A stretch of 51,838 nt of DNA, taken from contig NZ_GG667192.1 of assembly GCF_000159635.1 (NCBI RefSeq), positions 622,891 through 674,728 on the forward strand, read 5' to 3'. The first letter of the stretch is position 1. Each line of letters begins with the position of its first letter. Position numbers and translations under genes: made by a program. The notes below the pieces were generated by a model that saw only the letters and a list, made by a program, of their open reading frames with translations, was not told where the DNA came from and did not search any database. Origin of the DNA: Corynebacterium lipophiloflavum DSM 44291 (GTDB taxonomy: Bacteria > Actinomycetota > Actinomycetes > Mycobacteriales > Mycobacteriaceae). Shown here piece by piece: positions 42,455 to 51,838 of this stretch.

Positions 42455-43169
42455 GGCAGTAGTCGGCGAAGCGCTTCACAATCGCGTTCGCTGTCTGCGT
42501 GTCCACACTGGGCAGGCCGGCGATGATGTCGTCGTAATCCTCCTGCGGGAAGTAGCCGTAGTCGTAGTAGAAGTCCATGCGGGTCTTCATCGCCGCGGCG
42601 TCCATCTCGGCGTGGAACTAGGTGGCCCACACCCGGTCGCGGTAGCGGACGATCTGGACGGGGCAGGAGGGGCCGTCGGCAAGCAGTGTGAGCGCAGGGT
42701 GCGCGCTGTGCGGCTCCGCATTCTCCGTGTGGCCGGTCAGCGCAGTGAACAGCTTGGGCAGTCCCCGCAGCAGCGGGTCCTCCTCCGCGGCGGGCAGCAG
42801 GTTGACGATGGTCGGGCCCGACGCCTCCGGGTGCGAATGCGTGACGCTGCCGCCCAAATAGTGCGTGAGCCAGCTCAGGCCGTAGCAGACGAAGAAGACG
42901 GGAATGTCGCCTTCGACGATCTCGGCAAGCACGGCGTGGACGTGCTCCTGCCAGGCGTTGTAGGTCTCGTTGGTGATGTTGAGCGAGCTGCCGCCGACGA
43001 AGATGCCGTCGACGCCGTCGAGGCTGCCGAGCGCGGCGTGCTCGTCGCCGATCGTGCGCAGCTCCACCTCGTCGGCGGACAGTCCCGTGGCGCGGAGAGT
43101 GTCGTGGTACTCGGCGTGGGAGACGGCCGGGCCGACGGGGCCGTTGCGCAGTGACAGGAAGAGCAGCAT
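42447..43169 (-). pseudogene. Glutamine amidotransferase-like gene, interrupted by a TAG
   Basis: Starts MLLFLSLRNGPVGPAVSHAE and has the nucleophile motif FFVCYGLSWL (Cys95). Codon 184 is TAG (42618-42620) exactly where Gln is expected in the ATQFH-type motif; the frame then continues FHAEMDAAAMKTRMDFYYDY for 56 codons to its proper TAG at 42447-42449. CAG to TAG is a single change. The stop removes the catalytic His and Glu, so the truncated product should be inactive. The ATG lies 8 nt after TAGACT (minus strand). Its 3' end overlaps that of the NAD(P)-binding gene by 8 bp. Confidence 0.8.
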
Positions 43170-43196
43170 AGCGGGTAAGTCTAAACGGCGTGCGAA

Positions 43197-43230
43197 CGCG
43201 CCCGGGCATCCGGGGGGATGCCGGGTCGCG
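43197..43230. terminator. Long imperfect hairpin between HNH and GATase genes
   Basis: Two 15-nt arms (43197-43211 and 43216-43230) pair at 13 of 15 positions around a GGGG loop. It lies 56 nt downstream of the HNH stop on the minus strand. No T-run follows. Likely a terminator or processing hairpin. Confidence 0.45.
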
Positions 43231-43285
43231 CAGGAGATAGGAGGACACGGGAACAGGCGGGCCAGCGGGCAGGCTGCCGCGGCGG

Positions 43286-44368
43286 TTAGCCCGGCGGGTC
43301 GCCGAAGAGCTGGCGCATTGCGGAGTGCGCGGTCTTCTTGGGCACCGCGAACCCTCGCGGGGAGATCCACACCGGCTGGCCGCGCTCCTTGACCACCCGG
43401 CCGTGGCGGGGTTTCAGCGGATCGTCGTCGTTGACGCCGTTATGGTACGGACACAGCGGCACGAGGTTCTCGATGTTGGTGTATCCGCCCGTTTTCCACG
43501 GGTCGGCGTGGTGCATCTGGCACAGGTCCGCCGGCGTGTGCCAGCCGACCCAGGCGCATTCGGGCTGCTCCATCTTGAGCAGATCGCGCTGGTGATCGTT
43601 GGCGTGCCTGCTCGTGCGGAACAACCCCAGCGCGCCCTCGACGGGGTGGAAGGCAGCCACTTCGAGGGGTTCACCGTAGTTCTGCTGGAGCAGCTCGGCG
43701 AGCGTGACGGTGGTGCCGTCGGTCGCTGTCAAGAGGGTCTCGCCCGCGTTCTCGCCGCGCTTGACCGCGAGGTAGTCGTCGACGGGCACCGAGACGATCG
43801 GGCGGTAGACCCCTTCAGGAACAGCGCCGTCGCCGCGGACGATTTCCATGAACTTGGCGAGCATCTGCTCCTGCGCGGGTTTGTCCGGGTCGAGGTTCTC
43901 GCGCAGGGTGTGCTCGGTGTCGGAGACGAAGCGCTCGGGGGCGTCGATAAGCATGCGGCGGTAGCCGCCGCGCGACGTGCGCGACACCCGCACACCCGGG
44001 TTGGGCGGCGCCGGCTCCTTCGGCGGAATGATGTCGCGCGCTTTCTCGCGCAGTGTCTCGACACGGCCGCGGATCACCAGCAGTTGGTGGCGCAGGCGCC
44101 AACGCTCGGTCGCGTTGTCGATGTGGCGGATGAGGCGTTCGATGAGAGCGAGCTTCGGCAGGGACACGAGCGGCGCGCGGGCAAGCTCGAGGCCTTGGCG
44201 CTGCATCCGGGTGTGCTTGGTGAGGCCGAAGTAGGTGCTGTGGATAAGCGCCCAGCTGTTCACCGTGGCCGAGTCGAGGCCAGCGTCGAGAGCCGCCTGG
44301 CGGTCGAAGTCCGCGAGGTGGTCGACATGCCCCCGGACGAAGCCGAGGAACTCGGTGAACGTGCTCAT
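43286..44368 (-). CDS. HNH endonuclease domain protein (13E12/DUF222-like)
   Basis: A 360-residue protein with a helical N-terminal region and a C-terminal HNH nuclease: Cys283, His286-His287, Asn301, Cys306 and His309 in CQMHHADPWKTGG...ENLVPLCPYHN. Such genes are common, often repeated, in corynebacteria and mycobacteria. The start at 44368 gives MSTFTEFLGFVRGH; the frame is open to a GTG at 44449. It stands between acn and the amidotransferase gene, where C. glutamicum carries acnR, so it may have replaced that regulator. Composition does not look foreign by eye. Confidence 0.82.
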   Translation of the reverse strand: MSTFTEFLGFVRGHVDHLADFDRQAALDAGLDSATVNSWALIHSTYFGLTKHTRMQRQGLELARAPLVSLPKLALIERLIRHIDNATERWRLRHQLLVIRGRVETLREKARDIIPPKEPAPPNPGVRVSRTSRGGYRRMLIDAPERFVSDTEHTLRENLDPDKPAQEQMLAKFMEIVRGDGAVPEGVYRPIVSVPVDDYLAVKRGENAGETLLTATDGTTVTLAELLQQNYGEPLEVAAFHPVEGALGLFRTSRHANDHQRDLLKMEQPECAWVGWHTPADLCQMHHADPWKTGGYTNIENLVPLCPYHNGVNDDDPLKPRHGRVVKERGQPVWISPRGFAVPKKTAHSAMRQLFGDPPG

Positions 44369-44634
44369 GGCTTCAGACGCTAAACAACCGCGCGCATCCC
44401 GTAAAGCGCGGGGACTTTCAGCCTGTGGATAAAGCAAAGTAGTCCACAACCTGCTCTTTCAGGGTGAAAGCGGTTTCCGAACGCCGCTTCGCACAGCGAT
44501 CACGCGTGCCACCACGCCAAAGCCGGCTTGCACCCCTCGAACACACCCGCCGGTTCCCTGAAAGCGGAATAAAGTTCCGCGGGCATGCGGAAGGGGGCCG
44601 GACTATCAGCCCAGCCCCCTAAAGCTAGCGATGG
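44369..44634. other. Intergenic region between HNH gene and acn
   Basis: 266 bp without a gene. It holds two acn-proximal hairpins: AGGGGGC/GCCCCCT (44592-44598, 44614-44620) and GCGGAA-TAAAG-TTCCGC (44564-44580), the latter followed by TTTC on the minus strand; either could end acn transcripts. It also holds an inverted pair of DnaA-box-like 9-mers at 44424-44448. No trace of a TetR-type acnR frame is seen. Confidence 0.5.
44564..44620 (-). terminator. Putative acn transcription terminator (two hairpins)
   Basis: Hairpins AGGGGGC-N15-GCCCCCT and GCGGAA-N5-TTCCGC lie 15-70 nt behind the acn stop. Both lack a long U-tract, so strength is uncertain. Confidence 0.4.
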
Positions 44635-47427
<2,793 letters not shown>

Positions 47428-47713
47428 TTCTCGTCGTTAAACCAATGTGAGTCAAATACGACCCATTGGGGTGGTCAATGCCTATCTTAGGGGCACAGTC
47501 CACCTCTCGGCGCTTATATTAACCCAACGGCTGCAAGGTTTACGCACTGAGCGCGTGCTTCGGCACTGGCAGCGACACACAACCGGGGGTAGGGGAGTAG
47601 GCGTCGACACGCCGGGGCGCCCTTATCCTCGGCGCAGGACACAGCGCTGGGATAATGGCGAGCGCACCTGCGCCCGTGGCGGCGCGTCGTTACTGCCGTT
47701 AGGAGGCCGCCGA
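47428..47713. promoter_or_regulatory. Divergent acn / membrane-protein intergenic region
   Basis: 286 bp. For acn the best -10 candidate is TAAGAT (minus strand, 47484-47489), giving a leader of about 50 nt that contains a CCAATG/CATTGG inverted repeat (47442-47447, 47464-47469). CGGGGGT followed by AGGGGA (47584-47596) resembles the tandem G-stretch sites of RamA, a known regulator of acn in C. glutamicum. I saw no AcnR-type CAGNAC...GTACTG dyad. Confidence 0.35.
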
Positions 47714-48193
47714 ATGATTCCCGCGGACACGGATATGGAGTCGTTGCGCTCGCAGCTCCTCGACGACGGCATCGCCTTCGGCACCGACAATCCCGTCAAC
47801 CCCGGGCTCGAGGCAGCGCTTCACGACGCCCTCAGCAACGCCGACACCACAGCCATCGACCCCGTCGGGGTGGTCGTGCTGGAAACGACTCCGCTGCAGC
47901 CGGCGGACCTGCGCGACGTCGCGCAGGACCTCGTGCTGAACACCCCTTTCGAGACGGTGATCATCCGCACCCCGCATGCTGCGTCCGCGGTCAGTGAGCA
48001 CCTCACGCGCCACCAGATTGAGACGGCGCAGCGCGCCATGGTCGCGGAGCCGGACTACCCGGCGGGCCTGCGCCTCTTCATCGACACCGCGCAGTCGACC
48101 TCCTGGAACTGGGCCCTCATCGCGCTCGCGGTGATCATCGGCCTCGCTGTTGTGGCCGGCATTTCCGCCCTTCAGGCGCGGGTCAAGGCTTAA
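47714..48193 (+). CDS. Single-pass membrane protein (Rv1476-type)
   Basis: A 159-residue protein of unknown function, conserved between acn and ripA in Corynebacterineae. The soluble N-terminal part (about 1-130) contains a predicted alpha/beta domain; a single helix near the C-terminus (about 134-153, WALIALAVIIGLAVVAGIS) anchors it, followed by a short basic tail. ATG 47714 has a strong TAGGAGG site. The conserved position next to RipA hints at an envelope role, but nothing in the sequence proves it. Confidence 0.8.
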   Translation: MIPADTDMESLRSQLLDDGIAFGTDNPVNPGLEAALHDALSNADTTAIDPVGVVVLETTPLQPADLRDVAQDLVLNTPFETVIIRTPHAASAVSEHLTRHQIETAQRAMVAEPDYPAGLRLFIDTAQSTSWNWALIALAVIIGLAVVAGISALQARVKA

Positions 48194-48653
48194 GGCTTCA
48201 CCAAACTATTACAGGGTGGGTGTGACTAATGTCACCCCGCTCTTAGGCGTGTCGCGTTCACGCTGGGTAGTGCGCCCTTGGGTCACGTTATAAACCTTGA
48301 CGCCTGTGAAAGTTGGTAAAGATTGTGAAACAGATTGATTAAGTGGCGTATGGTTTCATTGTCGGCTCGCGAGTCGAATTCAACTTCAATCTCACCATCG
48401 ACCACATCAGCTACACGCGGTGTTTTTAGTCCGGGCATGTGGGGAAGCACGCCAAGCACTAGCGATGGCCGGGAGTAGAAGGGCGATCAGTCTTGCGGAT
48501 CGGCTTAAGTAGTCAGTCAATAGTCAACGCGTGTCCAGCCCCTAGCCTTGTCTAGTCAACAAGGCCGATGGGGTGAGGCCGGTGTGGGCCCTGTTCGGTT
48601 TCTCAGCGCCTCGCAACCGTGCCTCGTCGCGACGCGCGCCGTGAGGAGCCCTT
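48194..48653 (+). promoter_or_regulatory. Long structured upstream region of the RipA-like gene
   Basis: 460 bp without a gene. In order: a GlxR/CRP-like site (48221-48236); a possible promoter TGAAAC-N17-TATGGT (48326-48331, 48349-48354); a near-perfect 16-bp palindrome around CTCGCGAG (48362-48377) at the expected start site; a stem CCGGGCAT/ATGGCCGG enclosing two small hairpins (48431-48472); CGATC/GATCG (48484-48502); three TAGTCA repeats (48510, 48521, 48553); and the hairpin GCCTTG/CAAGGC inside CCCC/GGGG (48539-48573). A promoter at 48349 would give a leader of about 290 nt. Confidence 0.5.
48221..48236. promoter_or_regulatory. Candidate GlxR (CRP-family) binding site
   Basis: TGTGACTAATGTCACC has both half-sites TGTGA and TCAC with the 6-bp spacing of the corynebacterial cAMP-receptor GlxR. 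It lies about 110 bp upstream of the best promoter candidate of the RipA-like gene. Confidence 0.5.
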
Positions 48654-50255
48654 GTGGATACCCATGCCACTGGCATCCGACGACGCTGGTCGCATCTCAC
48701 GCCCCGCATCGTTGCATGCTCGACCACCATGTCCTTGTTTTGTGCGGCGGGTGCCGTTGTGCAACCCGCGGCACAGGCGCAAGAGCAGAGCGCCTCGTCG
48801 CTCGTCGCCGCCATCTCGTCTGCCCAAGCCCGCATCGATTCTCTCGATGTCACCATTGGAGACCTCACCGAGAGCGTCAACCAAGCGCTCGTCGATCTTT
48901 ACGACGCCCAGGCGGCCGCAGAGCAGGCCCGACGCGGTGCCGAGGAGGCGCAGCGTCGCCTGACGCAGTCGCAGGCCGACGTCGACGCGGCACGCGCGGA
49001 GCTCGAATCACTGACCCGCACCCAGTACCGCAACGGCGGCAGCCCGTCTCCGCTCGCCGGCTTGGGAAGCAGCGATGCGCAGCGCGATCTGCTCGACCGC
49101 TCCATGTTCCTGCGCCAACAGATTGAGGAGAAGCAGGCGAAGCTCGACAGCGTCGAGCGGGCCCGCACAGAAGCTGCCAACGAGGAGTCCCGCCTGCGCC
49201 TCGCCTCCGAGCACGCCGAGCGCACCGCCCAGGCCGCGGCCGACGCCGAGAGCCAGGCGCGCTCCACTCTGGAGACAAACCAGGCCGAGCTCGACGTTCG
49301 CCTCGCCGAGCGCGACAGCGCCGTCGAGCAGCACAAGGCCTCCCAGGAGCAGTTGGCGCAGGTTAGGCCCGAGGCCGCGCCAGAGCCCGCCACCGAACCC
49401 GCCACTGAACCAGCCACCGCGCCCGCCACCGAGCGTGTCGACGCCCAGACTCTCAGCGAGCTGGAAACCGCGGTCGAAGACACCGTAGAAACCACCGTGG
49501 CGGAGATTGCCCCCGACGCGCCGGCCCCGAGCGTGGAGCAGGTAATCCAGGCGGTGGAAACCGCGCTGACCCTCTACGGCGGTGACGCGTCGGCAAGCGA
49601 GGACCTGTCCTCCCAGGCGGCGTCGATCGCCGCGGCGGCCGCTCTTGTCGGCTCCTCGCAGGCGGCGCACGGCGGGTTTGAGAACCCGTACGGAAGCAGC
49701 AGCAGCGAGCTCATCGCCGCGTTTTCCAGCGGCCTGTCCTCCGTGCTGTCCCCGGATGCGTCGTCGGCTCCCAGCCCGGATGTGTCCTCCGTGCTGCCGG
49801 ACGTGCCGACGGCGGAGGAAGTGTCCAGCAACATCGCCGATAATCTCCCGGCCGCCCCGAACTCCTCGAAGGTGGAGACCGTAATCGCGCGTGCGATGGC
49901 GACGGTCGGAACCCCCTATGTGTGGGGAGGCGGTGACGCCAACGGCCCCACCAACGGTGTCAACGGGGGCAGCATCAAGGGCTTCGATTGTTCTGGGCTC
50001 GTCCTCTACGCCTTCGCGGGCGTGGGTATCTCGCTGCCGCACTACACCGGCTACCAGTACCAACGCGGCACCCAGGTCGACCCCAGCCAGGCACAACGCG
50101 GCGATCTGCTGTTCTGGGGCAACAACGGTGACAGCCACGTCGCCATCTACCTCGGCGATGGCACGATGATCGAGGCCCCGTCGGCGGGCCAGACCGTGCG
50201 CGTCTCCCCAGTGCGCTGGTCGGGTATGTCCCCGAAAGCCGTGCGACTGCTCTAA
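48654..50255 (+). CDS. RipA-like NlpC/P60 peptidoglycan hydrolase
   Basis: Secreted D,L-endopeptidase that cuts peptidoglycan stems during cell separation. The 533-residue protein has a signal peptide (about 1-43, ending QPAAQAQ), a long Ala/Glu/Gln-rich coiled coil (about 48-245), a Pro-Ala-Thr repeat linker (EPATEPATEPATAPATE), a low-complexity Ser/Ala stretch, and a C-terminal NlpC/P60 domain. Cys446 (GFDCSGLV), His495 (SHVAIYLGDG) and Glu507 keep the spacing of the RipA triad Cys383-His432-Glu444. GTG 48654 follows GAGGAG. In RipA the coiled coil blocks the active site until cleaved; the same layout suggests similar control. Confidence 0.9.
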   Translation: MDTHATGIRRRWSHLTPRIVACSTTMSLFCAAGAVVQPAAQAQEQSASSLVAAISSAQARIDSLDVTIGDLTESVNQALVDLYDAQAAAEQARRGAEEAQRRLTQSQADVDAARAELESLTRTQYRNGGSPSPLAGLGSSDAQRDLLDRSMFLRQQIEEKQAKLDSVERARTEAANEESRLRLASEHAERTAQAAADAESQARSTLETNQAELDVRLAERDSAVEQHKASQEQLAQVRPEAAPEPATEPATEPATAPATERVDAQTLSELETAVEDTVETTVAEIAPDAPAPSVEQVIQAVETALTLYGGDASASEDLSSQAASIAAAAALVGSSQAAHGGFENPYGSSSSELIAAFSSGLSSVLSPDASSAPSPDVSSVLPDVPTAEEVSSNIADNLPAAPNSSKVETVIARAMATVGTPYVWGGGDANGPTNGVNGGSIKGFDCSGLVLYAFAGVGISLPHYTGYQYQRGTQVDPSQAQRGDLLFWGNNGDSHVAIYLGDGTMIEAPSAGQTVRVSPVRWSGMSPKAVRLL

Positions 50256-50258
50256 CAT
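50253..50258 (+). promoter_or_regulatory. Candidate -10 hexamer of a leaderless hemH transcript
   Basis: TAACAT overlaps the stop codon of the preceding gene (50253-50255) and lies 7 nt before ATG 50266. Confidence 0.4.
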
Positions 50259-50265
50259 CACGTAC

Positions 50266-51336
50266 ATGGCATTGAACGACTACGACGCACTCCTCGTTCT
50301 TTCCTTCGGTGGACCCGAAGGGGAGGACGAGGTTATTCCTTTTCTTGAGAACGTAACCCGCGGGCGCGGCATCCCCCGCGAGCGCCTCGCTGAGGTGGGC
50401 GAGCATTACTTCCACTTCGGTGGGGTCAGCCCAATCAACCATCAGAACCGCGAGATCATCGCCAACATCGAGAAGGAACTGGCCGCCCGCGGCCACGACC
50501 TGCCGGTCTACTTCGGCAACCGCAACTGGCACCCGATGGCCGAGGATACGGCCAAGGAGATCCAGGCCGCCGGGCACAAGCGCGTGCTGGTGTTCGCCAC
50601 CTCCGCGTGGGGCGGCTACTCCGCCTGCCGCCAGTACGACGAGGACATCCTGCGCCTGCGCGAGATCACACCGGAGATCGAGTACACCAAGCTGTGGCAG
50701 TTCTACGGCCACCCCGCCTTCGTCGAGCTGATGGCGCGGCCGACGCGCGCCACGTGGGAGGCCGCTGACCAGTCGGTTTCCCGCGTGCTGTTCACCGCGC
50801 ACTCGGTGCCCAACGCCGCTGACGACTCCTCGGGCGGGCCGAAGGACCCCAACCTGTACTCCCGCCAGGTCGCAGAGGCCTCCCGCCTCGTCGCCGAGGC
50901 CGCGGGCATTTCCGACTACGAGGTCGTCTGGCAGTCGCGCTCCGGCAACCCCGCCACCCCGTGGCTTGAGCCCGACGTTGTCGACCGCTCCCTCGAGCTG
51001 GGCAAGGAGGGTGTCAAGCACATCGTGTGCGTCCCGATCGGGTTCATCACCGACCACATGGAAGTGGTGTGGGACCTCGACACCGAGCTCAAGGACGATT
51101 GCGCCGAAGCGGGCATGACGGTGGATCGCGTTCCCACCGTCGGACTCGAGCCGGGGTTCGCCTCAATGGTGGTGGACATCGCCGAAAACGTCACCCAGAA
51201 GGAAAAGCCCGCCACCTTGTCAGAGGTCACGGTCCAGGGCTGCACGGTCAACGGCTCGCCGTGCGCGCCGGATTGCTGCATAATGCAGCGCCCGGGCATG
51301 CCGGCGCCGAGTCACCCGCAGAACCCGGTGGTCTAG
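50266..51336 (+). CDS. hemH: Ferrochelatase (coproporphyrin type)
   Basis: Inserts ferrous iron into the porphyrin late in haem synthesis; in actinobacteria the substrate is coproporphyrin III (also named cpfC). The 356-residue protein has LLVLSFGGPEG at the N-terminus, catalytic His179 in FTAHSVP and PIGFITDHMEVVWDLD. Cysteines at 121 and at 326, 333, 337 and 338 fit the extra [2Fe-2S] cluster typical of actinobacterial enzymes. Supplies the haem consumed by ctaB/ctaA. Its stop shares a CTAG with the next convergent gene. Confidence 0.95.
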   Translation: MALNDYDALLVLSFGGPEGEDEVIPFLENVTRGRGIPRERLAEVGEHYFHFGGVSPINHQNREIIANIEKELAARGHDLPVYFGNRNWHPMAEDTAKEIQAAGHKRVLVFATSAWGGYSACRQYDEDILRLREITPEIEYTKLWQFYGHPAFVELMARPTRATWEAADQSVSRVLFTAHSVPNAADDSSGGPKDPNLYSRQVAEASRLVAEAAGISDYEVVWQSRSGNPATPWLEPDVVDRSLELGKEGVKHIVCVPIGFITDHMEVVWDLDTELKDDCAEAGMTVDRVPTVGLEPGFASMVVDIAENVTQKEKPATLSEVTVQGCTVNGSPCAPDCCIMQRPGMPAPSHPQNPVV

Positions 51337-51838
51337 CGGTACGCCCGATCCCACGCCCTCTGGTAGTCACGCACCGCGTAGGCAACGCCGGCCATCCGGG
51401 CGGTGCGGATGTGACGCCAGAGGGCGAAAAGCTGCGGGTCGAAGCTGTGGTCGTTCGCGCGCTCAGTCACCGTTTCGACGATCGCAGCGACGCGATCCGC
51501 CCGCGCAAAGATCTTCGCCGCCCGCGGCGTCACACCCCTCGGCAATCCGGGGGTGTCGTAGAAGTCCGCGATCGAGCCCACTGTGAGCCGGGGGTTCGGC
51601 AGGTCGGTGCGCGCACCACCGGCCGCCTCGATGAGCACCGCCGCGTCGTCCGTCGCCCGCGCCAGCAGCGCGTCCGCCTCGCCGGGGCTGAGCCACGACG
51701 GCTCCGGGAGCCGCTCCGTCTCCTCGAACCAGCGCCAGGCAACGCCGGCATTCTCAACGTCGTAGTGGGGCACGAGCACGTGGGAGAGGCCATCTTCGCC
51801 CTTGATCACGAGCGCGCCGGCTGGCCCGAGCGCCTGCG
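51333..51838 (-). CDS. Hypothetical protein, N-terminus outside window
   Basis: At least 167 codons, open through the right edge; a GTG at 51809 is in frame but the coding pattern (ALGPAGALVI) clearly continues beyond it. Visible pieces include SHVLVPHYDVENAGVAWRWFEE (here SHVLVPHYDVENAG), PSWLSPGEADALLARATDD and GVTPRAAKIFARADRVA. No membrane helix or catalytic motif recognised. Position after hemH is common for conserved hypotheticals in corynebacteria, but I cannot name the family. Confidence 0.7.
   Translation of the reverse strand, partial: QALGPAGALVIKGEDGLSHVLVPHYDVENAGVAWRWFEETERLPEPSWLSPGEADALLARATDDAAVLIEAAGGARTDLPNPRLTVGSIADFYDTPGLPRGVTPRAAKIFARADRVAAIVETVTERANDHSFDPQLFALWRHIRTARMAGVAYAVRDYQRAWDRAYR

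Noticed and set aside
42359..42620. General reassignment of TAG as a sense codon
   Set aside because: TAG is a normal stop for many intact genes here (rsmB, uvrC, sufU, hemH and others), so genome-wide reassignment is not possible. Two separate nonsense mutations are simpler.
42359..42620. Both interrupted genes carry the TAG at codon 184
   Set aside because: The genes are unrelated and the count depends on chosen starts; I regard the equal number as coincidence.
42451..43248. A 265-codon minus-strand frame across the second amidotransferase gene
   Set aside because: It is out of frame with the recognisable MLLFLSLRNG... protein and is Arg/Pro-rich shadow sequence.
49385..49433. Short tandem repeat coding Pro-Ala-Thr-Glu in the RipA-like gene as a mobile or phase-variable repeat
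   Set aside because: The DNA copies differ at several third positions and the period keeps the frame. It is best read as a normal flexible linker.

Overview
The window is a GC-rich actinobacterial chromosome segment. Its gene order follows the classic Corynebacterium/Mycobacterium layout: def-fmt-rsmB-rpe-rib, uvrC-rapZ-yvcK-whiA, gap-pgk-tpiA-secG, then pgl-opcA-zwf-tal-tkt on the other strand, ctaB/qor/ctaA, mptB with an ABC exporter, the suf operon, acn, a RipA-type NlpC/P60 hydrolase and hemH. OpcA, MptB, SufR, WhiA and the many leaderless-looking starts all point to Corynebacterium. The species cannot be named from this sequence. No rRNA, tRNA, CRISPR array, insertion sequence or phage gene is visible.

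Layout. 1-7.0 kb (+): the end of priA, formylation and deformylation of the initiator system, RsmB, then Rpe feeding ribulose 5-phosphate to a full riboflavin set (RibD, RibE, RibBA, RibH). 7.1-12.6 kb (+): a PH-like membrane protein, UvrC, RapZ, YvcK and WhiA. 12.8-16.2 kb (+): triose glycolysis (gap, pgk, tpiA) and secG. 16.2-22.8 kb (-): the pentose phosphate operon tkt-tal-zwf-opcA-pgl. 23.0-25.9 kb: haem O and haem A synthases around a quinone oxidoreductase. 25.9-29.3 kb (-): a two-gene ABC-2 transporter and the mannosyltransferase MptB. 29.4-35.6 kb (+): sufR-B-D-C-S-U-T. 35.6-37.8 kb (+): an ABC-F protein coupled to a DUF421 membrane protein.

37.8-44.4 kb is the least conserved part. 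It holds two class I glutamine amidotransferase-like genes, a tiny membrane protein, a MerR regulator coupled to a membrane protein, the UPF0210/ACT-domain pair, an NAD(P)-binding protein and an HNH endonuclease. Two convergent genes here, the NAD(P)-binding protein and the second amidotransferase, each carry one in-frame TAG and look freshly inactivated. The HNH gene sits where I would expect acnR, next to acn. 44.6-51.8 kb: aconitase, a small membrane protein, the RipA-like hydrolase with a long structured leader, ferrochelatase and an unknown gene cut by the window edge.

I did not find an obviously new multi-gene system. The strongest leads are the paired nonsense mutations, the apparent loss of acnR and ppc from their usual places, the degenerate nucleotide-binding loop of RapZ, the structured leader of the RipA-like gene, a MerR promoter with a 19-bp spacer, and a recurring pattern of start codons lying 6-8 nt after a TANNNT hexamer.
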